This document shows, in pieces, positions 1 through 11,936 of a stretch of 64,000 nucleotides of DNA (its first letter is position 1; each line of letters starts with the position of its first letter). A program made the translations under genes and the position numbers. The notes beneath the pieces were generated by a model. That model had not been told where the DNA came from and searched no databases. It was given only the letters and a program-made list of their open reading frames with translations. Source of the stretch: Chelydra serpentina (Eukaryota > Chordata > Testudines > Chelydridae). Location of the stretch: positions 32,426,001 to 32,490,000 of the forward strand of contig JBAIAC010000001.1 in assembly GCA_037349315.1 (NCBI GenBank), given 5' to 3'.

Positions 1-796
1 TTGATGATGTCAAATTTGCAAATGAACTGAAACTCAACAGTTTCTCTTTGGAGTCTGGTCCTAAAGTTTTTTTTCTGCAGAATGGCTACCGTTAAATCTG
101 CTATTGTGTGTCCAGGGAGATTGAAGTGTTCTCCTACAGGCTTTTGTATATTGCCGTTCCTTATTTCTGATTTGTGTCCATTTATCCTTTTGCGTAAGGA
201 CTGTCCAGTTTGGCCGATGTACATAGCAGAGGGGCATTGCTGGCACATGATGGCATATATTACATTGGTGGATGTGCAGGTGAATGAACCGGTGATGGTA
301 TGGCTGATATGGTTAGGTCCTGTGATGGTGTCCCTGGTGTAGATATGTGGGCAGAGTTGGCATCGAGGTTTGTTGCATGGATTGGTTCCTGAGTTAGAGT
401 TATTATGGTGCAGTGTGTAGTTGCTGGTGAGAATATGCTTCAGGTTGACAGGTTGTCTGTGGGCAAGGACTGGCCTGCCTCCCAAGGCCTGTGAAAGTGA
501 GGGATCGTTGTCCAGGGTGGGTTGTAGATCACTGATGATCCGTTGGAGAGGTTTTAGCTGAGGACTGTAAATGATGGCCAGTGGAGTTCTGTTGGTTTCT
601 TTCTTCGGCTTGTCTTGCAGCAAGAGGCTTCTGGGTACACATCTGGCCCTGTTGATCTGTTTCCTTATTTCCTCATGCGGGTATCATAGTTTTGAGAATG
701 CTTGGTGAAGATCTTGTAGGTGTTGATCTCTGTCTGAGGGGTTGGAGCAAATACGGTTGTACCTCAGCGCTTGGCTGTAGACAATGGATCGTGTGG
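1..796 (-). pseudogene. Penelope-like element, C-terminal part with GIY-YIG endonuclease
   Basis: On the minus strand the region reads as the end of a Penelope-like reverse transcriptase. In order it shows IVYSQALRYNRICSNPSDRD, then KRTPLA-type text (here NRTPLAIIYSPQLKPLQRI), LQPTLDNDPSLSQALGGRP, a cysteine block RCQLCPHI, and a GIY-YIG domain with MYIGQTGQSLRKRINGHKSE and PVGEHFNLPGH. At least one internal stop interrupts it (QAFSKL-stop-YPHEEI). The protein would continue past the left edge of the window. The reverse-transcriptase catalytic core is missing, because the element jumps to an inverted terminal segment at about 797. Penelope-like elements are retroelements whose GIY-YIG domain nicks target DNA. 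Confidence is high because several diagnostic blocks occur in the right order. Confidence 0.88.
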
Positions 797-913
797 TGTG
801 AAGTGGGTATTCACCCACAAAAGCTTATGCTCCAATATGTCTGTCAGTCTATAAAGTGCCACAGAACCCTTTGTCGCTTCTACAGATCCAGACTAACACG
901 GCTACCCCTCTGA
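797..913 (+). repeat. Penelope-like terminal segment in inverted orientation
   Basis: The segment contains the hairpin-prone words AAGTGGGTATTCACCC, AAAGCTTATGCTCCAATA and GTCAGTCTATAAAGTGCCAC, and ends near CAGACTAACACGGCTACCCC. The same segment recurs at 22660-23669 and 48957-49060. It points opposite to the adjacent Penelope-like ORF at 1-796, which is the inverted arrangement often seen in 5'-truncated Penelope copies. Confidence 0.75.
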
Positions 914-1063
914 TACTAGAACACTTTTATCATTTGATTGTTTTAATTAAGATGGTAAGTATTTTTTTTCTTGTGAAGAGTTCTGTTTATTCTGGATGAT
1001 AGAGTTTGCTTTGTCTTATGCTAGATGAGCCAATTGCTTTGTTCCAAAACAGAGCAAATAGTA

Positions 1064-1282
1064 CAGGGGTTCTCAAACTGGGGGTCAGGACCCCTCAGGG
1101 GGTCATGAGGTTATTACATGGGGGGTCGCGAGCTGTCAACCTCCACCCCAAACCCCAGCTTTGCCTCCAGCATTTATAATGTTGTGAAATATATAAAAAA
1201 GTGTTTTTAATTTATAAGGGGGGTCGCACTCAGAGACTTTCTATGTGAAAGGGCTCACCAGTAAAAAAGTTTGAGAGCCATG
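1064..1282. mobile_element. hAT-type non-autonomous DNA element (219 bp)
   Basis: The terminal inverted repeats are CAGGGGTTCTCAAAC at the left and GTTTGAGAGCCATG at the right. They are flanked by a perfect 8-bp duplication AAATAGTA at 1056-1063 and 1283-1290, the size made by hAT transposases. There is no coding capacity inside. Confidence 0.88.
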
Positions 1283-1290
1283 AAATAGTA

Positions 1291-2090
1291 GGACTATTTC
1301 TGCCTTAACAAAATATAAAATGAAATATGGCACGTATCAAATGTTTCCTTTTGAGGACACTCTTTCTTGAGAACCTGTCATCTTTCTTTTGATGGTTTAA
1401 AGGCTTGGGAGTGAAGGTGGGGGCTGTTCATAAAGGGCCTGATCTAAAGCCCATTGAAATCAATAGGAATCTTTCTGCTGACTTCAGTGAGCTATGGATC
1501 GAGCCAAGAGAGAGCAGACTTTCTAATAATAATCAAATATGGCTCAGTTCTGTTTCATAAGAGAAATCACCTCCAGGTATTCCCCAGAATTTTGTCAATT
1601 ATTGACTATATATTATAATATATGTGTGAATGTCTGAAGCAGCAAGAATATAGTGAAATGTATAGGTAAACAATTTTAGAGAGAGGTTTCACCAGTAATC
1701 TAAAATGGTTGGAAAAAATATTTGCAAAATCTTTTGTTATAATACAAAGCATTGGAAGTGTACCATAGGGAACAGTTCTGCACTGGTGAGAGATAGACTA
1801 AATGACCTAATAGGACATTTCCATCCCTAATGTATATGATTACATGAATGCAGTGAGCATTTTCTAGTTTTATTTCTGTCTTTTTGATTTCAATGTAAGG
1901 ATTGAAGTGTCAATTTTCTATCCGATTCCTTTAGTAACATAGTGAAACTACTTAGAAGATATATTTTACTGTATCTCCTAAAAACTTAGGGGTTTGGGCT
2001 TGTGTGTGTTACTGTCTAATCAAGAAAAGAATATAGCCTCCACCAGTTCGAGACATCGTCAAACTAATGAAAATGCATTAGATATATTAA
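1291..2090. other. Unique-looking AT-rich stretch
   Basis: No gene is visible. At about 1436-1505 there is a short imperfect palindrome built on CCCATTGAAATCAATAGG, one member of a dispersed motif family described in the findings. Confidence 0.4.
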
Positions 2091-2094
2091 GGGC

Positions 2095-2290
2095 ATGATC
2101 CGGCACCCATCTGAGTCAATGGGGTCCTGTCTTTGTAATCTTAGAGTCTGTGCCTCAGAGGTACCTTTAATTCCTGTTGGGTAATCAGCATCAGGCTTTT
2201 AGACTATAAATTCCTTGAAGCAGGGAGCCTGTGTTACTCTTAGTTCGGTGCAGAACTGAACACATTGGTGGTGCCAAATAAAGAACTCTG
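2095..2290 (+). repeat. Old LINE-tail-like repeat (L3/CR1 type)
   Basis: The text TAGACTATAAATTCCTTGAA, GCAGGGAGCCTGTGTTAC and CATTGGTGGTGCCAAATAAA follows the pattern of an ancient amniote repeat tail (clock-like 'tagactgtaaactccttgaggcagg'). Assignment to an exact family is from memory. Confidence 0.5.
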
Positions 2291-2339
2291 TTTCTCAATG
2301 ATTAGAAGATAAAGGACCTGGACCAGTTTTAAAATTCTC

Positions 2340-2715
2340 CATTCCCAGTAGAGACAGATGGAAGTCTTCTTCCTTTGAAACATCAGAGATGGCCACAGCT
2401 GGAGATGAGACAATGGGCAGGGTGAGCTGGTGTTCTGAGGTGACACTGAGCATTATCTCAGTCAGGTGCTTGGCTAGCTGGTTCTTGCTCACATGCCCAG
2501 GGTCTAACTGCTTGCTATATGTGGGGTCAGGAAGGAATTTTCCCACATGTCAGATTGGCAGTGACTTTGGGGGCAGGGGCTTGCTTTCTTCTGCCGCATG
2601 GGGTGCAAGTCACTTGCCAGGATCATCTGGGTATATCTCACTTAATCAATTCCCTGCTGTTGCAGGGGCCTCAGGCATTAGTGCACCTCAGTCCCTCTTA
2701 TTCTCTGAGGAAAAA
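2340..2715 (+). repeat. CR1-like 3' region, decayed
   Basis: The segment GTGGGGTCAGGAAGGAATTT followed by CACATGTCAGATTGGCAGTG and a GCATGGGGTGCAAGTCACTT block resembles a repeat tail that is common in reptile genomes. ORFs through it have no recognisable protein. Family naming is uncertain. Confidence 0.4.
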
Positions 2716-4970
2716 ATCATTATTGTATCTCCAAGTGTTTCTCATTTACATCATTTTACTTTTCTACATAATCCGAAATAAAATATCTTGTTTTCAGTAC
2801 TTAATAACAATGACTGACTATACAATTCCATGAATATGTAACACTTCATGTATTTAAAAACTATTTACATGGTATAAACAGTGAGCTAGCTGCTTCACAG
2901 CTGAGTATGAAGATGAAAAATTTAAAATATAGACAATACATATATAGAACAGGGGAACAGGAAATTGGCAGGCAAATGTGGTTGTTGTTTGTATTACCCA
3001 GTAACTGCAGGCACACTGGATATCCATTGTGCTGGATGCTGGACAAAAACCTTTGAAGAGACATCTCCTGTCCTGAGGAACTTACAATTTAAAAGGCTAA
3101 ATTGAGCCTTTAAGCTCATCCTTTTGTAAGGAGCAGTTCACTGCTGCACTGGCCCCGGAGTTGCTCTGGAAAGGAATTATTACTCAGTGTCCCAATTCCC
3201 TTCCTTCTCCCAGGCTTGCTTCGGCGGGGAAGTAACTAATTGCAGGTGGTATCGTTTCCACTGGCTGGCGCAAAGCAATGGGTAGAAATATAGTTCCACC
3301 TATTCCCCATAACTCTACATCTCCATCCCACGCACCTGTTTTGAGACTTGCAGCCCCTGCCCTCTCCTCATTCCCACCCTAAAGCCATGATGCAAGGACC
3401 ACTTATGCACCAGAGAAGGAGGGTGGGAGGATCTTCCTTCCCTTCCTTATATTAGCCTGAGTCACAATCTGGACCTAAAATAAGACTAGACAAAATAAGT
3501 CGGCGTAACAAACCAAGGAGGAAATGGGAGAAAGAGTCAGTGTAACAAACCAAGGAGGAAATGGGAGAAAGAGGGTGAAGTCAACAGAGGCAGGAACACA
3601 TGGTTATGTACAATGGCTATGTGCACACTTTGCAGATTTGAATCTTAACATTAATGTCTCCTTTATATAGTATCAGTGATCATGGGTAGCCATTTACCTG
3701 GCCATCAGACATTGTGGTTTATATGCATATTACCAGTTTCACAATTATTTTTAAAGAACGTTTCCTCTTCCCTTTCTTGTATTCCTCCCTCCCTTATTGC
3801 CAGTTTAGTTAATTCTTGTTTTATGGGGAGGGAGGTTGGGGGGGGTGGGGCACTTGGGTTTATAGGCTTCCTGAAGTGTGTTTTAAGGGGAGGCTTGGAT
3901 GGGAGAATGGAGGTAGGGCAGGCCAGGTCAGGAGTGGAGTTCAGGAGGCCCATTGGGGTGCATGGAAGAAGGTACGGGACTGAGTGGGAGGAGGACACAC
4001 AGAGTCAGATAGTTGTGCACCATGACTGGAGCAAAGGCAACAGGAAATGACAAAATGAAATTGTATGTAGATGTTTTGCTAACTTTCTCCAGAACTCAGA
4101 AATAAGTATACCTGTTATTCACAAACTGCATTCAGTCAAGGAGACAGTCTATTTTCATCTAGATAAGTTCAGACGTGTGCCAAAATCCAGTTAAGGTATT
4201 GGAAATGTCTTTCTGCCAATATGAAGATAGTGATGCAGGGGGATTTCCTCCCAAAGAGGGAATACTTGCAATCTTACTGACCTCTTAAAGCCGAAGCTGC
4301 TATATAGCTGCTATATTAGCCAAACTACAGCTGGCCATTGTCCTTTTCATTTGCTCTTAAGTTTTCTAAATGCTTAACCATCTATTTTTCACCGGAGGTA
4401 AAAATTAATGTTAATGTTAGAGAAATGAAGGATCCAAAGAATACTTTTTAGAAGACACACATGCACTGAGAAAAACAGATCTAAAAATGAGAAATGTCTC
4501 TGCAATTCCAACCGTCCTTAAAACGGTTTCATATCCTCAAGGGCGCATATTAATTTTTGCAAGTATGAGACAGTTGCTGAATTTTTGTGTATGAATTTGT
4601 CATCTTTTTGTTCTTCAAGTTATATAGGGGATTCTCTCCCCTTCTCTCTCTCAAAAAAACATTAATTGCCCATTATTCTTTGTTCATTGTCCCCATCACT
4701 CAGCTGCGGTGTAACATAACACATTTTCCATCTTCTTGGTCTTGTTTTGTGGCAGTACTGGGTGCAGCTGCAGCATGTTGATTCTGGACTTGTAGGTAGT
4801 ATTGGCTGGTACAGTAGGTTGCTGGGTGATTTAACTGGCAGACAGAATTGTTTCCAACACAGTGGCCTCATAAAGGAAAGTCTTTCTTATGCTGTATATT
4901 TATGCTACTGGGATTCTGAAAATAAAGATATTGTCAGCTCTCTTGTTACAAACTATTAACCAATTCTGTC
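2716..4970. other. Intronic or flanking DNA without a recognised gene
   Basis: The stretch is mostly AT-rich. A 32-bp tandem copy lies at 3505-3573 and a G-rich run at about 3820-3850. A fragment near 3040-3090 (CTGTCCTGAGGAACTTACAA) resembles an old repeat tail. ORFs at 3676-4050 and its antisense lack any known domain. Confidence 0.4.
3505..3573 (+). repeat. Local 37-bp-period tandem duplication (two copies)
   Basis: The 32-base unit beginning GTAACAAACCAAGGAGGAAA occurs at 3505-3536 and again, identically, at 3542-3573, with five bases between. Identity between copies points to a recent duplication. Confidence 0.9.
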
Positions 4971-5088
4971 TTTTAGATTGTACGATCCTTGGGGAAGGGA
5001 GTATCATTAACATTTGTACAGTGCCTAGTGCAATGGGTCCCGGAAGCCTCTAGGTTTCATTGATGTGATATGATATATTAATAATGAG
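4971..5088 (+). repeat. Old LINE-tail-like repeat (L3/CR1 type)
   Basis: TTTTAGATTGTACGATCCTT, GGGGAAGGGAGTATCATTAA, GTACAGTGCCTAGTGCAATG and GGTCCCGGAAGCCTCTAGGT follow the order of the very common amniote 'tagattgtaagctctttggggcagg ... gtacagcgcctagcacaatgg' repeat. Confidence 0.65.
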
Positions 5089-7047
5089 TCATTGGCACAG
5101 AGCTTCATAAATGGTTCCTTGAGCTTTATGGTAATGTGGCTAAGTTAAAGAACACATAACCACAGTAGCTATGTTTATAACACAGTTTGTTTTCTCTGGA
5201 ATTCTAGAAATTAAGGTGTAAATATCCAGCATGATTATTCATGGTTTTAAATGGTAGACTCGAATGAATGATTGTCCATTCCTGAGCAGTTTATATTCCT
5301 GAGTCAGTGTGGTGAGCAGTGGTTGGGCTCTGCTCTAGACAAACTTCCATCATAGCTTTATTATTACTAATGTGGGTGGCTTTGGCACAAAAGGGCTGAG
5401 GGCTCACTTTACTTTTGGATGCCAGTTTGACAACACCCAGTTTAAAAATTGTGCTAAATTGAAGAATCAGACAGTAATGATTAAGGCCTCTTCTTGAAAT
5501 GGTTGCAACCATGGGGCCATATGAAGTGCAATGATTCATTAACATTTCATCAAACCACTATTATAGGGCACAGTATCTGTAAGATTTATTCTGACACAAA
5601 TTGCAGATTTTCAAACTGTTAAAGAAATCTGCTTATTATAGGTTACAGTGTGACTGTTTGGGTGGGTGCATAGAGCATCTTTTTCAGTAAAATACCATTT
5701 TTTATGCAATGTTCATGGCTGAACTTGTGTATTTTAGAGAACTTGTTGGAGTAATGCAGGAAATAATGTTGCACCTCCTTTGTCAGGAAAATTGTTATCA
5801 GTTTCTAAAGAAACTGATTTGTGCAGTAAGCTCTTGAAAAAAACAGTGCTGTTGTATGTATGTTTGGGAGTTGGACATATCTATGAAATGTGAGGTATCG
5901 CCAAATTAGATTTATACCACAATTCTGGCAAAGATATAAAGAGAAGATCTCGTGTTGAGATATTTTGTTTATTTTAATTAAAAGGAACTTTAATCTCTTC
6001 TCCAAACGAGAAGGGATATCTAAGTACTGAGCTTCTCCAAAGGCAAATCCTCCTTCAAAATTGCTTTCCCAGAGTTTAAAAATAAAATAAAGTTCACAAG
6101 TCTTTTTATCGTAAACATAAATACCTGAGAGTTGGATGTGCCAGGATTGTCTTGAATTTTATTGTGAGTTAAGTATGGATTAAGGGCTTCTGAAATAGGG
6201 AGAGGGAAAGTGCAGGGACATCAGGAAAATAATCAAGGGTAGTGGCATTTGAAATGAGGAGAGAGACAAGATGTTATCAAAAGATCAAAGATACTGAAGT
6301 CTTCCTACTTTCTTCATTAGTTTAGTATTTGCATAGCTGTTGAACGACCACCTACATTTAGATGACCAACTAACTCATCAGAACTCACGTTAGAATAATG
6401 AGTAACATAAACCAATAAAGTAAGGTAATTTAGAGTTAGAGCTAAAATTGTTCCTTAGTGCCAAATACTTCTCTTGGCTGCACATATGCATCAATGGACA
6501 GAACTTATTCCTTAATCAGTTCCTTTGTTCGTAGATATCAGCATGTAGTTTGTTGGAGTATGGTGCTTACATACAGTATACTTAGTTGAAGGATGGAGTT
6601 TCTGAACTTCTGAGGGTTTTTTAATGGCACTAAATATATGCTTGCCTGCAATATTTACTTTTCTTTTTAATCTTTTAGAAGACTGAGCAGTATTTCTAGA
6701 ACCATGGATGCAGTGTCAGAACAAGATATGGCAAAATGTCTTTGTGCCAGTTTCATTAGTAGTCTTACTGATCGTGTTTCTGGATCTAAGGCTGGATTAG
6801 GCTTCACTTAATCATTTGTAAGGTGGGCCATATCCCTTCATCACTAGTAAATGCTAGTGGTGAGAATTTGAGAATAAGAATTTCATACCTGGTTTGGATC
6901 CTTTATACTGGGTAAAAGGATAGGCATGGCATAAGGGGGAGTTAAAACCCTGTATCTGGTATTGGAAGGATTTCCTGGGCAGAGACACTGTGGAAGACTG
7001 CCATAAGGCTGCCTTCTGAGAACCCCATCATAAGCTCTGGCATAGGT
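5089..7047. other. No gene recognised
   Basis: This is AT-rich DNA with no convincing exon, RNA gene or element ends. Short ORFs here (for example near 5291-5545 and 5805-6005 on the minus strand) show no known motif. Confidence 0.4.
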
Positions 7048-7190
7048 CAGAGGTTCTCAACCTGGGGGACGGACACCCCCTGGGGGCAGTGCAGAATGTA
7101 TTCTGGGTGTGTGTGAGAAGCTTTAGGGGGGGGGAAAGCTTACCGCACACATTTTACCCTAATTTTTGACCTGTTTAAAACCCTCTCTTT
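7048..7190 (+). mobile_element. hAT-type element, left-end fragment
   Basis: CAGAGGTTCTCAACCTGGGG is the left terminal repeat of the same broad hAT family as the elements at 1064 and 51918. No matching right end follows, so the copy is truncated; the right boundary is approximate. Confidence 0.5.
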
Positions 7191-7479
7191 CTGGGAGAGA
7201 TTGAGAAGGTAAAGGTAAATCAACTCCATCTACACCTAAGGATAAGAGGAAGTTGGTGAATTTATCATTCTGGCTTTATGCCTGGCTATGGCAGAGATTG
7301 CTCTGATGTCTTTGATCTACTTATGTCAATAGAAAAACGTCATGTGTTCTGTCATAGACTACATAACAAAAAAGTATGCCCTTGAAGTTTGTGAACAGAA
7401 ATTTCCTACATTGTGGCTTCTGCATATTTCCACTTGTAGGATGTGCCCACATCCAGTCAATCCAAAAATGTGTGATTTG

Positions 7480-8085
7480 GATCCCAGAGAACTGGATGAA
7501 GTGTTCTCCCAGAACTTGACAAGATGTTCTGGATAAGCCGAGTGGAAAAGGTCTTGGAGGGAATCCCAACGCTACCTCAAGTCGGCCAAAAGAGATTACA
7601 AGCATTACGCTAACCTTTGTCAGCAAGCAACCCCTCAAATCACAGTTGGAGATAAAGTATAGCTCTCAGTGTAATACCTTGACTCTACCTGGCCTTCAAG
7701 AAGTTGATTTACCTATATCTTGACTCATTCTGGGTCATCCAACAGATCAACCATGTGGCCTTTAAACTCCAACTGCATAGGGTGATGAAAATGCACCTAG
7801 TAGTCCAGGTCTCCTTGCTGAAAAAGCTCACCATCTACTTCCCTGGAGGAATACAATCACCACTGCCATCTGTCAGGTCCAGGGGCATGAGGAATACCTT
7901 GTGAAGCATATCTTTGGACTCCAAAATTCTCAGAGGAAAGCTCTGGTTATGGTTCAGCTGATTGTTCGTGAGAGCCAGCCAAAAACATGCAAGCACGTGA
8001 CCTGATTCAAGAATTCTGTCAATCACACCCTGATTTACCTGGCCCGAAGACACTTGGTAGGCGTCTTTTAAGGGGGGATGGATAA
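7480..8085 (+). pseudogene. Ty3/gypsy integrase C-terminus with chromodomain-like end
   Basis: Three frames together give the end of a Ty3/gypsy pol. Seen blocks are QRYLKSAKRDYKHYANLCQQ then TPQITVGDKV (the GDKV 'W' block of integrase), then WVIQQINHVAFKLQLHRVMK and LVVQVSLLKK (the 'INPVAFRLQLP...HPVFHVSLLKP' block), then EEYLVKHIF (a chromodomain start) and DLIQEFCQSHPDLPGP. Stops and frameshifts separate these blocks, so it is dead. A polypurine tract (AAGGGGGGATGG, 8070-8081) follows and then the LTR. The rest of pol is not upstream in recognisable form. Confidence 0.8.
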
Positions 8086-9880
8086 TGTAATGAGTCATAT
8101 CTGAGCCTGATGAGTGCTGCCTGAGCCTGTTAAGTGCTGTTGAGCCTGATGAGTCAGCCCTCAGCCTGAGCCAGCTGATATAATGTACTTGGATTTTCAG
8201 AAAGCCTTTGACAATGCCCTACACCAAAGGCTCTTAAGCAAAGTACACAGTCATGGGATGAGAGAAGGTCCTCTCATGGATAAAAGATAGGAAACAAATG
8301 GTACAAATAAATGATCAGTTTTCACAGTGGAGAGAGGTAAATAGCTGGGTCCTCCAAGGATCTGGACTTGAACCAGTGCTGTTCAACCTTCATAAATGAT
8401 TTGCAAAAAGAGGTAAAAGTGAGGTGGCAAAGTTTGCAGACAATACAAAATGAATTAAGATAGTTATGTCCAAAGCTAACTGTGAAGAGTTATAAAAGGA
8501 TCTCACAAAACTGGGTGACTGGGTAACAAAATGGCAGATGAAATTCAGTGTTGATAAGTGCAAAATAATGCATGTTGGAAAACATAGTCCCAATTGTACA
8601 TACAAAATGCTGGGGTCTAATTTAGCTATAATAGAGCTGTTACCACTCAGGAAAGAGATCTTGGAGTCATCCTGAATAGTTCTCTGAAAATGTCTGCTCA
8701 ATGTACAGTAGCAGTCAAAAAAGATAATGTTAGGAACCACTAGGAAAGAGAGAGATAATAAGACAGAAAATATCATAATGCCATTATATAAATCCATGGT
8801 ATGCCCACACCTTGAATACTGTGTGTAGTTCTGATTGCCCCATGTCAAAAAGATACATTAGAAATTGAAAAGGTACAGAGAGAGGCAACAAAAATTGTTA
8901 GGGGTATGGAACAGTTTCTATATGAGGAGAGATTAAAAAGACTGGAACTGTTCAGTTTAGAAAATAGACAACTAAAGGGGGATATGATAGAGGTCTATAA
9001 AATCATGAATGATGTGGAAAAAGTGAATAGGGAAATGTCATTTACTCTTTCACATAACACAATAACCAGGGGTCACCCAATGAAATTAATAGTTTTAAAC
9101 CTGTTGCCTAACATCAGGAAGCACTTCTTCACATAATGCACAGTCGAGCTGTGGAACTCGTTGCCAGGAAATGTTGCGAAGGCCAAAAGTATAAATAGGT
9201 TCAAAAAAGGATTAGATAAGTTCACGGAGGATAGGTCCATCAATGGTTATTTAGCCAAGATGATCAGGGATGCAGCCCCATTCTCTGGGTGTCCTTAAAC
9301 CTCTCACTACCAGAAGTGGTGACTGTGCAACCGGGGATGTATCACTCAATAATTGCCCTGTTCTGTTCATTCCCTGTGAAGCATCTGGTACCAGCCACTG
9401 TTGGTAGACAGGATAGTGCGCTAGATGGACCACTGGTCTGTCCCAGTATGAGCATTCTTATGTTTTTCTCCCTGAGCCTAATTGGCTGAGTCCTGGTTCA
9501 TTGTCATGGAGCCCTCAAGTAATCTGGAGATGAAGATCTAACTAAGTGCTACCAAGGCCAGGGATATAGGCTTCCAATGAAAGCAACTACTCCAGTCTAC
9601 TCAATGTCACTACCTCACCGGCTGTATCCCCCACTGCTTGTTGATTCTAACTGCCTGTGCCCCTGTTCGTGCTTGCTCCTGCTTCTGTTCCAAGCCCAGT
9701 CTGTGCTTGCTACAGCCGTGTTCCAACCCTACTCTTGGTTCCTGATACCTTCTCTGACCCCTGGCTCTGGTCCCTGGCCTGACCACTAGGACTGACCTCC
9801 GCTACTCCAACCGCTAGGCCTGACCTCCGCTGCTCCAACCACTAGGCCTAGCCATCCACTTACCAGTTTCTGACACTATG
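8086..9880 (+). repeat. 3' LTR of the first gypsy element, split by a CR1 insertion
   Basis: The LTR appears to begin TGTAATGAGTCATATCTGAG directly after the polypurine tract. It is interrupted by a CR1 LINE at about 8180-9467 and resumes with CTCCCTGAGCCTAATTGGCT. The right part contains repeated CTGACCTCCGCT(A/G)CTCCAACC units. The right boundary is an estimate, since the next LTR starts close by. Confidence 0.5.
8180..9467 (+). mobile_element. CR1 LINE, 5'-truncated and decayed
   Basis: Conceptual translation in several frames shows YLDFQKAFDNALHQRLLSKV (finger/palm start), FADNTK in place of the catalytic FADDTK, and the C-terminal text MEQFLYEERLKRLELFSLEN. The 3' end GGACCACTGGTCTGTCCCAG then TATGAGCATTCTTATGTTTT is a familiar turtle CR1 tail. 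There are many frameshifts; for instance the PQGS region is broken near 8350-8400. It inserted into the gypsy LTR, so it is the younger of the two. Confidence 0.82.
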
Positions 9881-9884
9881 TTTG

Positions 9885-10245
9885 TTCCGTGCTGCCAACA
9901 CTTCTCTATCACCACTGGAAGCTCAAGCCAGGTTTCTGCTGGGGGACCTGTGAAGCTATACAATGAAGGAAGTGCTACCCAGCAGATCCTGAGAGGTGGC
10001 TGCCCAAAGCCTACCAATTGGACCATCCTGGTGTATAAATCAGGAAGCCATCACAGGGAGCTTTCTGAGCAACGATGCAGACCTCCTGCTTGCTGCTGCT
10101 CCAGTCCATGCCTTGCTGTGAACCCCAGACTCCGGCTTCTGATCCTTGCTTGATCCCAGCTCTCATACTTGCATCTTGTCTGCAGCTTGGCACCTGCCCC
10201 TGACTTCTGTCATCCTGACCTGGCTCGGCCCCTGACTTTGCTGCT
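9885..10245 (+). repeat. 5' LTR-like region of the second gypsy element
   Basis: This stretch and 12003-12350 are diverged direct repeats: GCCAACACTTCTCTATCACC/GCTGACACTTCTGCATCACC, TCCATCACAGGGAGCTNTCT-type text after a TATA box (GTGTATAAATCA at 10030 versus GTATATAAACAA at 12134), and CTTGCTGTGAACCCCAGACT in both. Two such copies flanking gag and protease remains are best read as a pair of LTRs. Exact LTR ends are unclear on this side. Confidence 0.6.
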
Positions 10246-11755
10246 TGTCTCCTAACTGCACAATCCAACTTGTGCTCACAGGCCACCCACAGCCCAGTCC
10301 TGACACCGGTCTCAACAGTTTGCTGAGACCCTCTCCAGCGGTCCCATCCAACCCCTCCATAGAAGATGGAAGGGAGGGCAACTCTCCAACCAGCAGTTCC
10401 CCGAGGGCCTGGAACCTGCAGGATCCAGTCACCCTTCTGCACCTGAAGAACCTTGTGCTACAGACCCAAGCTATGCAGTTTGCAGCCCAGTCACAGAATC
10501 TGCATGAGCATTTAGCCCAGTTGCATGTCCAGGTGATGCAGCTCACTGCCAAAGCACAGACCCTACGTGAACAGCTAGCATCTCAAAGGAGATGCAGCTA
10601 CACACTACCTGCCTGAGCAGACCACCCACCTCCTGAACAGGCTCCCACCTCCCAAACAGGCTCCCACATTGCTGCTGCCCCAGTGGTTCTGAACCAATGC
10701 AGGCTGCTCTTCCTGCCCCGCCCCAAAATGTACCCCGCAGACAAGATGAAAGTGGAGCTAGCAGTTAGCTTCCTCACCAGCAAAGCACTCAACTGTGCCC
10801 CCCCCCCCCCCCGTTGGAGTAGAACAGCCCAGTGCTCTCTGACAGGGAGGCCTTCCTGCAAGCCTTCTCAACCATCTTTGATGACCCACATTGTGGGTCC
10901 ACATGACTCCAAGCCTACATTGTGTCTGCTCTGCAGAGGCTGCCCTCCAGAAGTTTCATTAGGGACAAGGACCGGCCACCTCCTATGCTACTCATTTCCA
11001 ATAGCTTGAAGCTGGTGTCAAATGGAATGAGGCAGCCCAACTATACCAACTCTGGTGAGGACTCAGTGAGGATGTAAAAAATGATCTAGCCCACGTTGAA
11101 AACCCTACATCACTAGAGGCATTTATTGATCTCCCCATGTCATTGAGTCTCAGCTGCGTGAGCAGAAGGAGTAAAGAAGTGGCAGCCTGATACTCCCACA
11201 TCCGCCTGCTACACCAAAGTCTGTTGAACTGAGTCCTGAACCCGTACAGGTCGAGCTGGGTTACTGATGCCTGACTCTGGATGAAAAAGAACTTTAATTG
11301 CAGTTGAACCTGTTTTTACTGTGGGGAGCCAGGACATGCACTTGCCTCCTGTCCAGATTGAAAGAGCTTGGGAAATGGACCAGGCCACGCTCAGTAGGGA
11401 GGTGCAGCCTGGGCATCCTCAGAGTGCCAGGCTCTGGAACCACCCCCTAACCCTTGAGTAGAACCTTACCTGGAAACGACAGGGTCTCCCAGCATTTCCA
11501 GTTGCTCCTGCAATTGCAGATCTTGGTGGAAGCAGGACAGATTCCTCTGCAGCTGGTGATGATAGACACTGGGGCTGCTGCCAACTTTATAGATGCTAAG
11601 GCAGCCCAAACCCTCCAGATCCTTCTCTTGGCAAAACCCACACCATACCTGTCTGAGACGATAGATGGGTTGCTCCTATCATCAGGACTGGTGACTCAAG
11701 AGACCATCTCCCTAGAGGCCATAGTGGAAGGGTACCGGGAAAGAATATGATCTGA
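10246..11755 (+). pseudogene. Ty3/gypsy gag and protease remnant
   Basis: Between the two LTR-like copies lies a broken gag-pro. An early gag segment (frame opening at 10245) is glutamine-rich and helical: LHLKNLVLQTQAMQFAAQSQ. A CCHC zinc knuckle CFYCGEPGHALASCP sits at 11311-11355. A retropepsin follows in the frame 11454-11750, with the active-site DTG at residues 38-40 (LQLVMIDTGAAANFID). Reverse transcriptase, RNase H and integrase are missing between protease and the 3' LTR, so it is internally deleted. Stop codons and a C13 run near 10799 break gag. Confidence 0.75.
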
Positions 11756-11936
11756 TGTAATCTGCTCTCCATTCTTCCCGGTGAGTGGCATTCCTTGGTT
11801 GGAGTGGCATGACCTGTGTATCTCCTGGTGGTGGAGGAACATTATCTTCTCCGAATATTGCCAGAAATCTTGCTTCCAACAAATCAACCAACCTCCATTG
11901 GAGTCGCACTGACAAGACTGGACCAGCAACACCCTG

